From Bradyrhizobium tropiciagri (GTDB taxonomy: Bacteria; Pseudomonadota; Alphaproteobacteria; Rhizobiales; Xanthobacteraceae), in NCBI RefSeq assembly GCF_018130545.1, contig NZ_JAFCKF010000001.1, positions 868,001-932,000 on the forward strand: DNA of 64,000 nt. Direction: 5' to 3'. A model generated the notes under the pieces. That model ran no database searches. It was not told where the DNA came from and saw only the letters and a list, made by a program, of their open reading frames with translations. Made by a program: the position numbers and the translations under genes. Below are positions 41,115 to 48,975 of the stretch, in pieces. Within the stretch, counting starts at the first letter, position 1; each line of letters begins with the position of its first letter.

Positions 41115-41265
41115 GCTCCCTCGCCCCGCCCTTGCGGGGAGAGGGTTGGGGTGAGGGGCTCGATCCGCATCAACGGCAAGAGCCGGAATCGCGGTGAGTC
41201 CCCCTCACCCGGAATTCAAGCTGCGCTTGAATTCCGACCTCTCCCCGCAAGCGGGGCGAGGTGAA
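41115..41265. repeat. Repeat family C, copy 3
   Basis: Contains CTCGCCCCGCCCTTGCGGGG, a central GGAATTCAAGC / GCTTGAATTCC hairpin, and CTCTCCCCGCAAGCGGGGCG, which together mirror copy 1 at 27951-28095 in inverted order. It occupies the 240-base gap between lysK and the binding-protein gene. A short fragment of the same family (CTCTCCCCTTGCGGGGA) is at 39370-39386. Confidence 0.75.
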
Positions 41266-41277
41266 GACATTCGTGGC

Positions 41278-42297
41278 TCAAAACGGGCTGATCGAGAAAT
41301 AGCGCAGCCACAGGTCGGTGAAGCGGCCTTTTTCCCAGATCCGGAACAGCGCCCAGTTCAGCGACTGCCGCAGCAGGTCGTTGCCCTTGCGCACCGCGAT
41401 GCCGACGCCCTCGCCGAAATAGCGGCTCTCGACAAAGGGGCCGCCGGAGAACGCGCAGCATTCGGCGGAATCGGTGCCGTTGATCCAGAACGCGAGCGAG
41501 ATCGCATCGCCGAAGATGAAGTCGACCTCGCCGCGGCGCAGAGCCGCGCGGAGCGCGTCGTTATCCGGATAGGAATGGATCTCGGCGTCGGTGAACATCG
41601 CCTTGAGATAGGCCTCGTGCGAGGTGCCAGCGATCACGCCGACCTTCTTGCCCTCGAGATATTCGGGACGGATTTCCGGCATCACGTTGTCGCGGCGCGA
41701 CACGAAGCGCGCCGGCGCGCGGTAATATGGATCGGTGAAATCGACCTTGGCGCGCAGCTGCGGCGTCACCGCCATCGACGCGATGATGGCGTCGCCCCGG
41801 TTGGTGGCCAGCGCATCGATCAGGGTCTCGAAGCGGCGCATCTGGATGGTACAGGTGACCTTGATCTCGTCGCACAGCGCACGCGCGAGGTCGACATTGA
41901 AGCCGGCCGGATTGCCGTCCGGTCCGGTGAAGTTGAACGGCGGATAATCGGTCTCGGTCAGGAAGCGGATCACGGTGAGGCGCGACAGGTCCGGACGGTC
42001 CGGACGGCGCCGCGGGTCCCAGAAGCCCGGCACCGCCTGCGGCGCGGCCTCAGTGGCTTTGGGTGGCTGGGTTGGCGGCAACGGAGCGGCAGCTGCCGGG
42101 GGCGATGCGGGTGCCGGTTGTACAGGGGCCGCCTTGGTGGACGGGGCCGGAGCGTTCTTGGCTGCCGGGGCCTGTGCCGGCGGCGTCTGCCCGGCCGCGG
42201 GCCCCACGATCGCCAGCACGGCAGCCGCCAGCATCCCCGCGGCCAGGCGAGACTGGCGCGAGCGGACGGCAAATGGCTGGACAGACAGATTGGGCAT
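41278..42297 (-). CDS. Amino-acid-type ABC transporter substrate-binding protein
   Basis: A secreted solute-binding protein (339 residues) of the SBP_bac_3 (polar amino acid) class. After the signal peptide (about residues 1-36) comes an 80-residue linker of Pro, Ala and Lys. The binding domain follows, beginning RFLTETDYPPFNFTGPDGNP and containing RGDAIIASMAVTPQLRAKVD and VGVIAGTSHEAYLK. The Pro-rich linker could span peptidoglycan and is unusual for the family. No permease genes are adjacent. The ATG at 42297 is chosen because the signal peptide fits it. Confidence 0.87.
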   Translation of the reverse strand: MPNLSVQPFAVRSRQSRLAAGMLAAAVLAIVGPAAGQTPPAQAPAAKNAPAPSTKAAPVQPAPASPPAAAAPLPPTQPPKATEAAPQAVPGFWDPRRRPDRPDLSRLTVIRFLTETDYPPFNFTGPDGNPAGFNVDLARALCDEIKVTCTIQMRRFETLIDALATNRGDAIIASMAVTPQLRAKVDFTDPYYRAPARFVSRRDNVMPEIRPEYLEGKKVGVIAGTSHEAYLKAMFTDAEIHSYPDNDALRAALRRGEVDFIFGDAISLAFWINGTDSAECCAFSGGPFVESRYFGEGVGIAVRKGNDLLRQSLNWALFRIWEKGRFTDLWLRYFSISPF

Positions 42298-42388
42298 AAC
42301 CGGCAATATCAGGAAATTGAGCGGCTTATAGCCCATCCGGCGCCTGATTCGAGCGCCGATTGGGTTAATTCCGAACCGGAAAAACCGG

Positions 42389-42979
42389 TCAGAGATACCG
42401 TTTGAGATCGGCTGCCGCCGCTTCCGGCGTCTGTTTGAGATTGAACGGCGCGACGAAATGGCCGTCGCGGTCCATCAGGTAGATCAGCGCGGTGTGGTCC
42501 ATCGTGTAGTCGCCATCCTTCAGCGGCACCTTCTTGGCGTAGACACGGTAGCTCGACAGCACCTTGGCGATCGCCGCGGGATCGCCGGTCAGGCCCTTGA
42601 GGTGCGGATCGAAGCTCGACAGGTAATCCTTCATCGCCGCGGCGGTGTCGCGCTCCGGATCGACCGAGACGAAATAGGCATTCACGCGGTCGGCGTCCTT
42701 GCCCATCGCCTTCAGGACCTCGGAGATCTCGAACAGCGAAGTCGGGCAGATGTCCGGGCAATGGGTGAAGCCGAAGAAGATCAGCGTCGGCTTGCCCTGG
42801 AGACTCTTGTCGGTGACGGTCTGGCCGGCCTGGTCGGTGAGCTGGAACGGGCCGCCGATCGCGGCCGGTGCGGCGACGGTGCGCAAGCCGCCGACCGCCC
42901 ACAGCATAAGGAACAAGCCGACCGCCAGGCTGCCCGCGAAGGCAGCGAAAATCACCAATGGGCGCGTGGTCCGGGGCAT
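42389..42979 (-). CDS. SCO family copper chaperone (SCO1/SenC-like)
   Basis: A 196-residue membrane-anchored thioredoxin-fold protein that helps load copper into the CuA centre of cytochrome c oxidase. It has one N-terminal membrane helix (residues 8-30), the copper-binding CxxxC in FFGFTHCPDICPTSLFE (Cys74 and Cys78) and a distant histidine in YTMDHTALIYL. All three copper ligands are present. A small membrane gene lies 18 bases upstream on the same strand and is probably co-transcribed. Confidence 0.94.
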   Translation of the reverse strand: MPRTTRPLVIFAAFAGSLAVGLFLMLWAVGGLRTVAAPAAIGGPFQLTDQAGQTVTDKSLQGKPTLIFFGFTHCPDICPTSLFEISEVLKAMGKDADRVNAYFVSVDPERDTAAAMKDYLSSFDPHLKGLTGDPAAIAKVLSSYRVYAKKVPLKDGDYTMDHTALIYLMDRDGHFVAPFNLKQTPEAAAADLKRYL

Positions 42980-42997
42980 GATGTGAGGGCGTCCTTG

Positions 42998-43186
42998 TCA
43001 GAAGCAGGCGGCGATGCCGGCCGTGATCATTTCGAAAAACACCGCGGTCCCGTAGTGGAACCAGAGCGCGGCGGCGGCAAGCAAGGCCAATCCGCCGATG
43101 CCGGCAGCGCCCCACAGGATCGCAGACGCCACCCGGCCCTGTGGAGCCGCGACGAGCTCGGATCGGGTGGAGGTCGGCTGAACCAT
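42998..43186 (-). CDS. Small membrane protein upstream of the SCO gene
   Basis: A 62-residue ORF with one or two hydrophobic stretches (SAILWGAAGIGGLALLAAAA, then FFEMITAGIAACF). It ends 18 bases before the SCO gene on the same strand. I do not recognise a family. The close spacing suggests it takes part in cytochrome oxidase or copper-site assembly, but that rests on context alone. Confidence 0.65.
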   Translation of the reverse strand: MVQPTSTRSELVAAPQGRVASAILWGAAGIGGLALLAAAALWFHYGTAVFFEMITAGIAACF

Positions 43187-43338
43187 GGGGTTGAGATAAG
43201 CCGGGTTCCGGCAGGCAGCAAGCGCAATGGCGGTCGCAGGCCGTCAAATGATAGCGAGGCGATTTCCGGTGCTTATCCCGTCATGCCCCGGGTTACCGGG
43301 CATAGCGAGAGAAAGGCCGCCAAACCGAGATCAGCCGT

Positions 43339-43806
43339 TCAGTGCGCGGGTTTGGCCGCCGAGGCCTGGGCGTTGAGATAACACGGCTTGTACAGCGCCT
43401 GCAGTTGCTTGCCTTGCAGGAAGATCATGCGCCGGGTCAGGCCGCCGCGGTCCATGATCCATTTGCGCACCGCCGGCGGGTACATCAGGTACAGCATATG
43501 GGTGGCTTCGGGATTGGGCACCGGACGGCCGTCGTCGCCGTAGTCCCAGGCCGCATGGAAGCCGAGACTGGCGTGCGAGGTCACACAGATCCGATCGTGA
43601 GGAACCTTGCCGAGCACGATGGTGCAGGCCGAGGCGCACAGCCCGTCGATGATCACGGTCTCACCCGAGGTGCGCAGGTCCTGATATTTGTCGACATAGA
43701 CGCCGATCTTGCCGCCGCGATCGTCGGCGATCCTGACCACTGCCTGCGACGCCCCCATTCCCGCCAGCAGGAGAACCGCAGCGAGCAACCCCGTCATCAA
43801 CTTCAT
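43339..43806 (-). CDS. Periplasmic CASAC-motif protein (ClpP-fold-like, COG3904-like)
   Basis: A 155-residue secreted protein with a clear signal peptide (residues 1-23, ending ASQA). The mature part holds VIIDGLCASACTIVLGKVPH and CVTSHASLGFHAA, which match the CASAC-then-His pattern of the protein at 16194-17024. It is much shorter and lacks the membrane anchor. A serine-hydrolase role is possible by analogy with ClpP folds but unproven. The ATG at 43806 is chosen because the signal peptide starts there; the open frame runs further upstream. Confidence 0.72.
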   Translation of the reverse strand: MKLMTGLLAAVLLLAGMGASQAVVRIADDRGGKIGVYVDKYQDLRTSGETVIIDGLCASACTIVLGKVPHDRICVTSHASLGFHAAWDYGDDGRPVPNPEATHMLYLMYPPAVRKWIMDRGGLTRRMIFLQGKQLQALYKPCYLNAQASAAKPAH

Positions 43807-44084
43807 TTTGGCCAGCCCCAGTCGAAACCGAATCTGTTTGGTCTGTGATGCAAGACAATCGTGAGCGTGTTGCGGCCGCAGATTTTTGTCCAGACGAGCG
43901 AAGCCGGTCAAAACAAATTCAAATTGGGTGTTGCGCCCACGCTGCAGTGAGGCGTGGAAAAGGTCCCAAACTGGAACAGCTTGCAGCAACCATTTGGTGC
44001 CTCGCCGCCACAGGCAAGGTCCATTTGGCGTTGACCGCGCATAACGAGGCGGTTTTGAATCCGACCGGGACGGGGGAATCAAAC

Positions 44085-45743
44085 ATGGCTGACGATGCAG
44101 ATGTGATCGTGATCGGCGCCGGACTTGCCGGTCTGGTCGCCGCGACCGAGATCGCCGATTCGGGCAAACGCGTCATCGTGCTCGACCAGGAAGGGGAACA
44201 GAGCATTGGCGGCCAGGCGTTCTGGTCGTTCGGTGGATTGTTCCTGGTCGATTCGCCGGAACAGCGCCGGCTCGGCATCAAGGATTCCGCCGACCTCGCG
44301 TTGCAGGACTGGATGGGCACCGCGGGTTTCGATCGCGAGGAGGATCATTGGCCGCGCAAATGGGCCGAAGCCTATGTCGCGTTCGCAGCCGGCGAGAAGC
44401 GCGACTGGCTGCGCGCGATGGGCCACCGCATCTTCCCGGTGGTCGGCTGGGCCGAGCGCGGCGGCTACGACGCCATGGGCCACGGCAATTCGGTGCCGCG
44501 CTTCCACGTCACCTGGGGCACCGGCCCTGGCATCGTCGAACCATTCGAGCGCCGCGCGCGCGAGGCTGCGAAAAGCGGACGGCTCGTGTTCAAGTTCCGC
44601 CATCGCGTCGATGCGCTCAGCGTCACCAACGGCACGATCGATGGCGTCAGCGGTGTGATCCTGGAACCATCCAGCGTGGAACGCGGCAAGAGTTCCTCGC
44701 GCAATGTCGTCGGCGATTTTTCGCTGCGCGCGCAGGCGGTGATCGTCGCCTCCGGCGGCATCGGCGGCAATCATGATCTGGTGCGGCAGAACTGGCCGAA
44801 ACGGCTCGGCGAGCCGCCGAAGTTCATGATCTCCGGCGTGCCGGAACATGTCGACGGCCGCATGATCGGGATCACCGAGCAAGCGGGCGGCCGGCTGATC
44901 AACCGCGACCGCATGTGGCACTATGTCGAGGGCATCCAGAACTGGAACCCGATCTGGCCGCGTCACGGCATCCGTATTCTTCCGGGGCCATCGTCGATGT
45001 GGTTCGACGCCACAGGCAAACGATTGCCGGCGCCGCTGTTCCCGGGCTCCGACACGCTCGGGCAACTGCATTACATCATGGGCACCGGCTACGATTATTC
45101 GTGGTTCATCCTGACCCAGAGCATCATAAAAAAAGAATTCGCGCTGTCGGGTTCGGAGCAGAATCCCGACCTCACGGGCAAGAGCTGGCGCATGACGATC
45201 AAGCGCGCCACCAACAAGGGCGCGCCGGCGCCCGTGGAAGCCTTCAAGCAGCACGGCGCCGACTTCATCGTGCGCGACAATCTCGCCGACCTCGTTGCCG
45301 CCATGAACAAGCTCACCGGCAATGACCTGTTGCAGCTCGACGCCATCACGGCGCAGATCGAGGCGCGCGACCGCGTGATCACCAATCCCTATGTGAAGGA
45401 TGCGCAGGTGATGAACCTGCACAATGCGCGGCGCTATATCGGCGACCGGCTAATCCGAACCGCGAAGCCGCATCGGATTCTCGATCCCGAACACGGCCCG
45501 CTGATCGCGGTGAAGCTCAACATCCTGACCCGCAAGACGCTGGGCGGCTTCGAGACCGACCTGGATTCCCGCGTATTCGGCAGAGATCACCAGATCATTC
45601 GCGGGCTCTACGCGGCCGGCGAAGCCGCCGGCTTCGGCGGCGGCGGCGTGCACGGCTATCGCTCGCTGGAGGGAACGTTCCTCGGCGGCTGCCTGTTCTC
45701 GGGCCGTAACGCAGGCCGCGCGGCGGCGAAGGCGGTGAATTAA
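44085..45743 (+). CDS. FAD-binding dehydrogenase (fumarate reductase/KstD flavoprotein family)
   Basis: A 552-residue flavoprotein with an N-terminal dinucleotide-binding motif ADVIVIGAGLAGLVAATEIA and a C-terminal FAD-closing motif GLYAAGEAAGFGGGGVHGYR followed by SLEGTFLGGCLFSGRNAG. It belongs to the FAD-binding dehydrogenase group related to 3-ketosteroid dehydrogenases and soluble fumarate reductases, which act on steroids, oxo-acids or similar substrates. The substrate is not readable from sequence. The ATG at 44085 is chosen because the glycine motif begins a few residues later; the longer upstream frame has no coding character. Confidence 0.9.
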   Translation: MADDADVIVIGAGLAGLVAATEIADSGKRVIVLDQEGEQSIGGQAFWSFGGLFLVDSPEQRRLGIKDSADLALQDWMGTAGFDREEDHWPRKWAEAYVAFAAGEKRDWLRAMGHRIFPVVGWAERGGYDAMGHGNSVPRFHVTWGTGPGIVEPFERRAREAAKSGRLVFKFRHRVDALSVTNGTIDGVSGVILEPSSVERGKSSSRNVVGDFSLRAQAVIVASGGIGGNHDLVRQNWPKRLGEPPKFMISGVPEHVDGRMIGITEQAGGRLINRDRMWHYVEGIQNWNPIWPRHGIRILPGPSSMWFDATGKRLPAPLFPGSDTLGQLHYIMGTGYDYSWFILTQSIIKKEFALSGSEQNPDLTGKSWRMTIKRATNKGAPAPVEAFKQHGADFIVRDNLADLVAAMNKLTGNDLLQLDAITAQIEARDRVITNPYVKDAQVMNLHNARRYIGDRLIRTAKPHRILDPEHGPLIAVKLNILTRKTLGGFETDLDSRVFGRDHQIIRGLYAAGEAAGFGGGGVHGYRSLEGTFLGGCLFSGRNAGRAAAKAVN

Positions 45744-45775
45744 AGCCCGCCGGGTTTGAACCGGCGGGCTCTTAT
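45744..45775 (+). terminator. Rho-independent-type terminator after the flavoprotein gene
   Basis: AGCCCGCCGG and CCGGCGGGCT form a perfect 10-bp stem with loop GTTTGAA, starting right after the stop codon and followed by CTTAT. The T-rich tail is short. It also lies at the 3' end of the convergent small gene and may serve both. Confidence 0.65.
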
Positions 45776-45805
45776 CATTGAGTCCGAATTTCCTTAGCTA
45801 GGCGC

Positions 45806-46165
45806 TCACGCCAACTTGGTGAAGAGCGTGAGGATGCCGTTGCTGAGATTGACAGCGACCACCTGCGCCGAGCTCAGTCCCTTCGCCTTCAGCGCGGATG
45901 TCGCCTCCGTGGACGCGTCGATGGAACCCCGCAGGCTCTTCAGGTCTTCTTCGGTTGCCTTTGCGATGACAGCCTCGACCCTTGACCGGACTTCGGGCTT
46001 CAGCTCCTTCACGTCCACCACCTGGATGGTCTTGATCGTGGCGGGCTGTTCGGATTGGGCCTGCGGCATCGCCTTCGGTTGCGTTCCCTGCACTTGCGCC
46101 CAGGCAGGAGTTCCAAGCGAGAGTGCCGCAACGATGATGGACGCCGTAGAGATGCGGATGCGCAT
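45806..46165 (-). CDS. Small secreted protein, unknown function
   Basis: A 119-residue protein with a typical signal peptide (MRIRISTASIIVAALSLGTP ending AWA-QV). The mature part has a Gln/Ala/Pro-rich start and then a predicted helical region with LKPEVRSRVEAVIAKATEED and SSAQVVAVNLSNGILTLF. I recognise no family. The ATG at 46165 is six bases after AAGGA. A different reading frame in the same place (45798-46208) is rejected as a shadow. Confidence 0.7.
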   Translation of the reverse strand: MRIRISTASIIVAALSLGTPAWAQVQGTQPKAMPQAQSEQPATIKTIQVVDVKELKPEVRSRVEAVIAKATEEDLKSLRGSIDASTEATSALKAKGLSSAQVVAVNLSNGILTLFTKLA

Positions 46166-46419
46166 GAGCATTCCTTGTGTTGATTGCCCCCAACACATCC
46201 CGCGACAACGAGCTTTCCTCGCTGATGGTTCCGGCCGGAAATCCACTCTCCAGACTGGTTCCGTGCGAAAGTTATGGAACCGTCGCAGGCGGCGCGGCCA
46301 AAACCTCGAAAACAACCCCATGCAAAGTAGCCGGCGGTGACCGGCGTTCGACCAAGCGACTTGACACGTCGGGCAACTCAGGGGCACACTTCTAATATTC
46401 CGAAATCACAGTCTCACCC

Positions 46420-46767
46420 CTACTCCGCCTCCGCGCTGAGGAAGCGAACACCGAACGTGTCAGCGTTGGCCTCGCCCCAATCGTAGAGCGCCTGCAGCAT
46501 CGGCTTCAGCATCTCGCCGCGTTTGGTCAGGCAATAGCGCGAGGAGCCGCCGCCGCGCTCCTGCTTGACGAAACCTGAATTGCAGAGATCGCGCAGCCGC
46601 TCGGTCAACACCTTGTCGCTGAGCTGCGGGATGTCGTGGCGCAATTCGCCATAGCGCATCGGCCGCACCTTCAGCCGGCTCAGGATCACGGTTTTCCATT
46701 TGCCGCTGAGCTGATCGATCGAGAACTCGACCGGGCAACCATATTTGCGCTTGGTCTTGCGGATCAT
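46420..46767 (-). CDS. HxlR family transcriptional regulator
   Basis: A 115-residue winged-helix regulator. The sequence KYGCPVEFSIDQLSGKWKTV with the conserved early Cys and ILSRLKVRPMRYGELRHDIP are family-typical, as is SDKVLTERLRDLCNSGFVKQ. The early cysteine can sense reactive oxygen or electrophiles in some HxlR proteins. The ATG at 46767 follows GGGAGAG. It is divergent from the iron/heme fusion gene (105 bases apart) and is its probable regulator. Confidence 0.9.
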   Translation of the reverse strand: MIRKTKRKYGCPVEFSIDQLSGKWKTVILSRLKVRPMRYGELRHDIPQLSDKVLTERLRDLCNSGFVKQERGGGSSRYCLTKRGEMLKPMLQALYDWGEANADTFGVRFLSAEAE

Positions 46768-46871
46768 CGCAACTCTCCCGCGGCACTTTCCATCTGGTTC
46801 GTTGAGCGCCGCCATCGATCCATCTAAGCACGCTTCGCACGGGTGGACGAGTTCAGGGATCATTGCAAGGC

Positions 46872-48323
46872 ATGACAGACGACAATTCCGCCCAAGGCCC
46901 ACACGACAAGCAATTTCAGCGTAAGCGCATCATCGTCAGACGCAACGGGCCGTATGAACCCGAGCCCGGCATTGCGATCGTCGATCATCTCGGCGTGCCA
47001 ATCGCAGCCGAGGTGCCGGTACGGCTCTGCCGCTGCAGGCAATCGCAGACAAAACCGTTCTGCGACGACAGCCATGTCGCGCGCGGCTTCACCGACGGCA
47101 AGGATCCGCGGCGCGTACCCGACAAGCTCGACGTCTATGCGGGGCAGCAGGCCTATGTGTTCGACAATCGCGGGACCTGCGCGCATTCCGGTCTCTGCAC
47201 CGACCGGCTCAACTCGGTGTTTCATCTCGGCGAGGAGCCGTTCGTCGCACCGAGCGGCGCGCGCCTCGACGATCTCATCAATGCGGTGCGCAGATGCCCG
47301 TCGGGCGCGCTCGGCATCGGCATGGGCTCGGAGCGCGACGCCAATTTGTCCGACGTCAGTCGGCCGCCGCAGATCGAGGTGTCGAAGGACGGGCCCTATC
47401 GCGTCACCGGGCATGTCGACCTGGTCGATGAGGACGACACGCCGATCGCGCAGAACGCGGGCGCATCACAGGAGCATCTCAGCCTGTGCCGCTGCGGCTC
47501 GTCGCTGAACAAGCCGTTCTGCAGCGGCATGCACTGGCATGTCGGGTTTCACGACCCGGTCCCCGATCCGCTGCGCGAGCCGACGCTGTTCGAATGGGCC
47601 GGCGGCTATCCGGCGCTGCTCGACATGACGCGGATCTTCTACAGCCGCTATGTGCCGGAGGATCCGCTGCTCGGACCGCTGTTCGCCGAGATGTCGCCGG
47701 ATCATCCCGAACGGGTGGCGGCCTGGCTCAGCGAGGTGTTCGGCGGGCCGAGATTCTACACCGAGCGCTATGGCGGCTATCGGCGGATGGTGTCGCAGCA
47801 CATCGGCAAGCAGATCAGGCCCGAGCAGCGCGCGCTGTGGGCCACCTACATGGTGCAGAGCGCCGACGATGCCGGACTGCCGTCCGACCCGGAATTCCGC
47901 GCCGCCTTCGTCGCCTATATCGAATGGGGCTCGCGCATCGCGGTGGAGAATTCCGGCCCCGGCGCGCAGCCGCCACCGAACATGCCGGTGCCGCGATGGT
48001 GGTGGGTCTGCAACGCAACGCCGGCCGCGCGGCCGTCCGCAACCGCCGGCGATGCGCCTGCCGCGAGCGAGACCACCGCGGCCCCGCCCGGTCCCGGCGA
48101 GGCCGTGCAGTTCGACCAGCACATCCGGCCGCTGTTCCGGTCGATGGACCGCAACTCGATGCTGTTCGCGTTCGATCTCTGGAAAGAGGAGGATGTTGCC
48201 AGGCACGGTCAGCAGATATTGGCTCGCCTCGAGGCCGGCACCATGCCCTGCGACGGCGCCTGGCCGCCCGAACGTATCGCGCTGTTCGCGCGCTGGGCGA
48301 ATGGGCTGAATCCGCAGGTTTGA
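46872..48323 (+). CDS. CDGSH / ferredoxin-like / CDGSH / truncated-globin / cytochrome-like fusion protein
   Basis: A 483-residue multidomain redox protein. First CDGSH [2Fe-2S] site: Cys53, Cys55, Cys64, His68 (CRCRQSQTKPFCDDSH). Next comes a cysteine trio Cys103, Cys109, Cys142 resembling a divergent 4Fe-4S (Fer4_19-type) domain. A second CDGSH site follows: Cys206, Cys208, Cys217, His221 (CRCGSSLNKPFCSGMH), with Ser where Asp is usual. A group II truncated globin covers residues about 243-362, with candidate proximal His310 in SQHIGKQI. The C-terminal 70 residues resemble a haem domain but lack CxxCH. The arrangement suggests electron transfer from Fe-S clusters to a globin haem. It is cytoplasmic because no signal peptide is present. 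A TTG at 46863 is an alternative start. Confidence 0.82.
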   Translation: MTDDNSAQGPHDKQFQRKRIIVRRNGPYEPEPGIAIVDHLGVPIAAEVPVRLCRCRQSQTKPFCDDSHVARGFTDGKDPRRVPDKLDVYAGQQAYVFDNRGTCAHSGLCTDRLNSVFHLGEEPFVAPSGARLDDLINAVRRCPSGALGIGMGSERDANLSDVSRPPQIEVSKDGPYRVTGHVDLVDEDDTPIAQNAGASQEHLSLCRCGSSLNKPFCSGMHWHVGFHDPVPDPLREPTLFEWAGGYPALLDMTRIFYSRYVPEDPLLGPLFAEMSPDHPERVAAWLSEVFGGPRFYTERYGGYRRMVSQHIGKQIRPEQRALWATYMVQSADDAGLPSDPEFRAAFVAYIEWGSRIAVENSGPGAQPPPNMPVPRWWWVCNATPAARPSATAGDAPAASETTAAPPGPGEAVQFDQHIRPLFRSMDRNSMLFAFDLWKEEDVARHGQQILARLEAGTMPCDGAWPPERIALFARWANGLNPQV

Positions 48324-48459
48324 TTGCGCCGAGGCGATCTCGGAGCAATTTCGAGCGATTTCGGTGAACGGTGCTGCAAATTGTGCAGTAGCGGTGGCCA
48401 CATTGACGGGCTAGAGGTTTGGTTCTGATCAAATCAGAACCAAACCTGTCGATCTCTTG

Positions 48460-48511
48460 TTTTGACGCGTTTTCTTCACGCGAACCGGTAGCCACTTCGC
48501 TCGAAAACGCT
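48460..48511 (+). repeat. Palindromic repeat family A, copy 2
   Basis: Same 52-base hairpin element as at 19016-19067, with one or two base changes (CCGGTAGCC in place of CCGGTGTCC). Here it lies 33 bases upstream of the RidA start codon, so it could affect that gene's leader. Confidence 0.85.
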
Positions 48512-48544
48512 ATAGACATGCCCGCCATTCAAGTGGAGACCCAA

Positions 48545-48895
48545 ATGAGCATTCAGCGTTTCGAAACCGGCCCGCGCATGAGCCAGGTCGTCGTGCACGG
48601 CAACACCGTCTATCTCGCCGGCGTCGTTGCCGGCAAGGCCGCGGGCGGCAGCGTCACCGACCAGACCAAGGATATCCTGTCGATCATCGACGGCCACCTC
48701 GCCAAGGCCGGCACCGACAAGTCGAAGCTGCTCAGCGCGACGATCTACATCACCGACATGAAGACGTTCCCGGAGATGAACGCGGCGTGGGATTCGTGGG
48801 TCTCGGAAGGTAACACCCCGGCCCGCGCCACCGTCGAGGCCAAGCTCGCGGCGCCGCAGTACAATGTCGAGATCATGGTCGTCGCGGCCAAGTAA
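48545..48895 (+). CDS. RidA/YjgF family deaminase
   Basis: A 116-residue RidA-family protein, which hydrolyses reactive enamine/imine intermediates formed by PLP enzymes. The family arginine is in TPARATVEAKLAAP near residue 98. Further signatures are QTKDILSIIDGHLAKAGTDK, SKLLSATIYITDMKTFPEMN and AAWDSWV. The start at 48545 follows GGAG; the frame extends upstream through the family A repeat without coding character. A strong terminator follows. Confidence 0.93.
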   Translation: MSIQRFETGPRMSQVVVHGNTVYLAGVVAGKAAGGSVTDQTKDILSIIDGHLAKAGTDKSKLLSATIYITDMKTFPEMNAAWDSWVSEGNTPARATVEAKLAAPQYNVEIMVVAAK

Positions 48896-48928
48896 GCGCG
48901 CGCACGCCGATCGAGTAAGAGTTCTCGA

Positions 48929-48965
48929 AGCCCCGGATTGCAAGCCGCAATCCGGGGCTTGTTTT
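48929..48965 (+). terminator. Rho-independent terminator after the RidA gene
   Basis: AGCCCCGGATTGC and GCAATCCGGGGCT make a perfect 13-bp stem with loop AAGCC, followed by TGTTTT. This is the strongest stem-loop in the window. Confidence 0.85.
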
Positions 48966-48975
48966 ATCCACAGCC

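Noticed and set aside
43283-43303. ATGCCC...GGGCAT hairpin after the CASAC gene
   Set aside because: A short stem without a T-run on either strand; too weak to call as a terminator.
45798-46208. Alternative minus-strand frame over the small secreted protein
   Set aside because: It lacks a signal peptide and reads as a GC-rich shadow; the frame ending at 45806 has a clear signal peptide and ribosome site.
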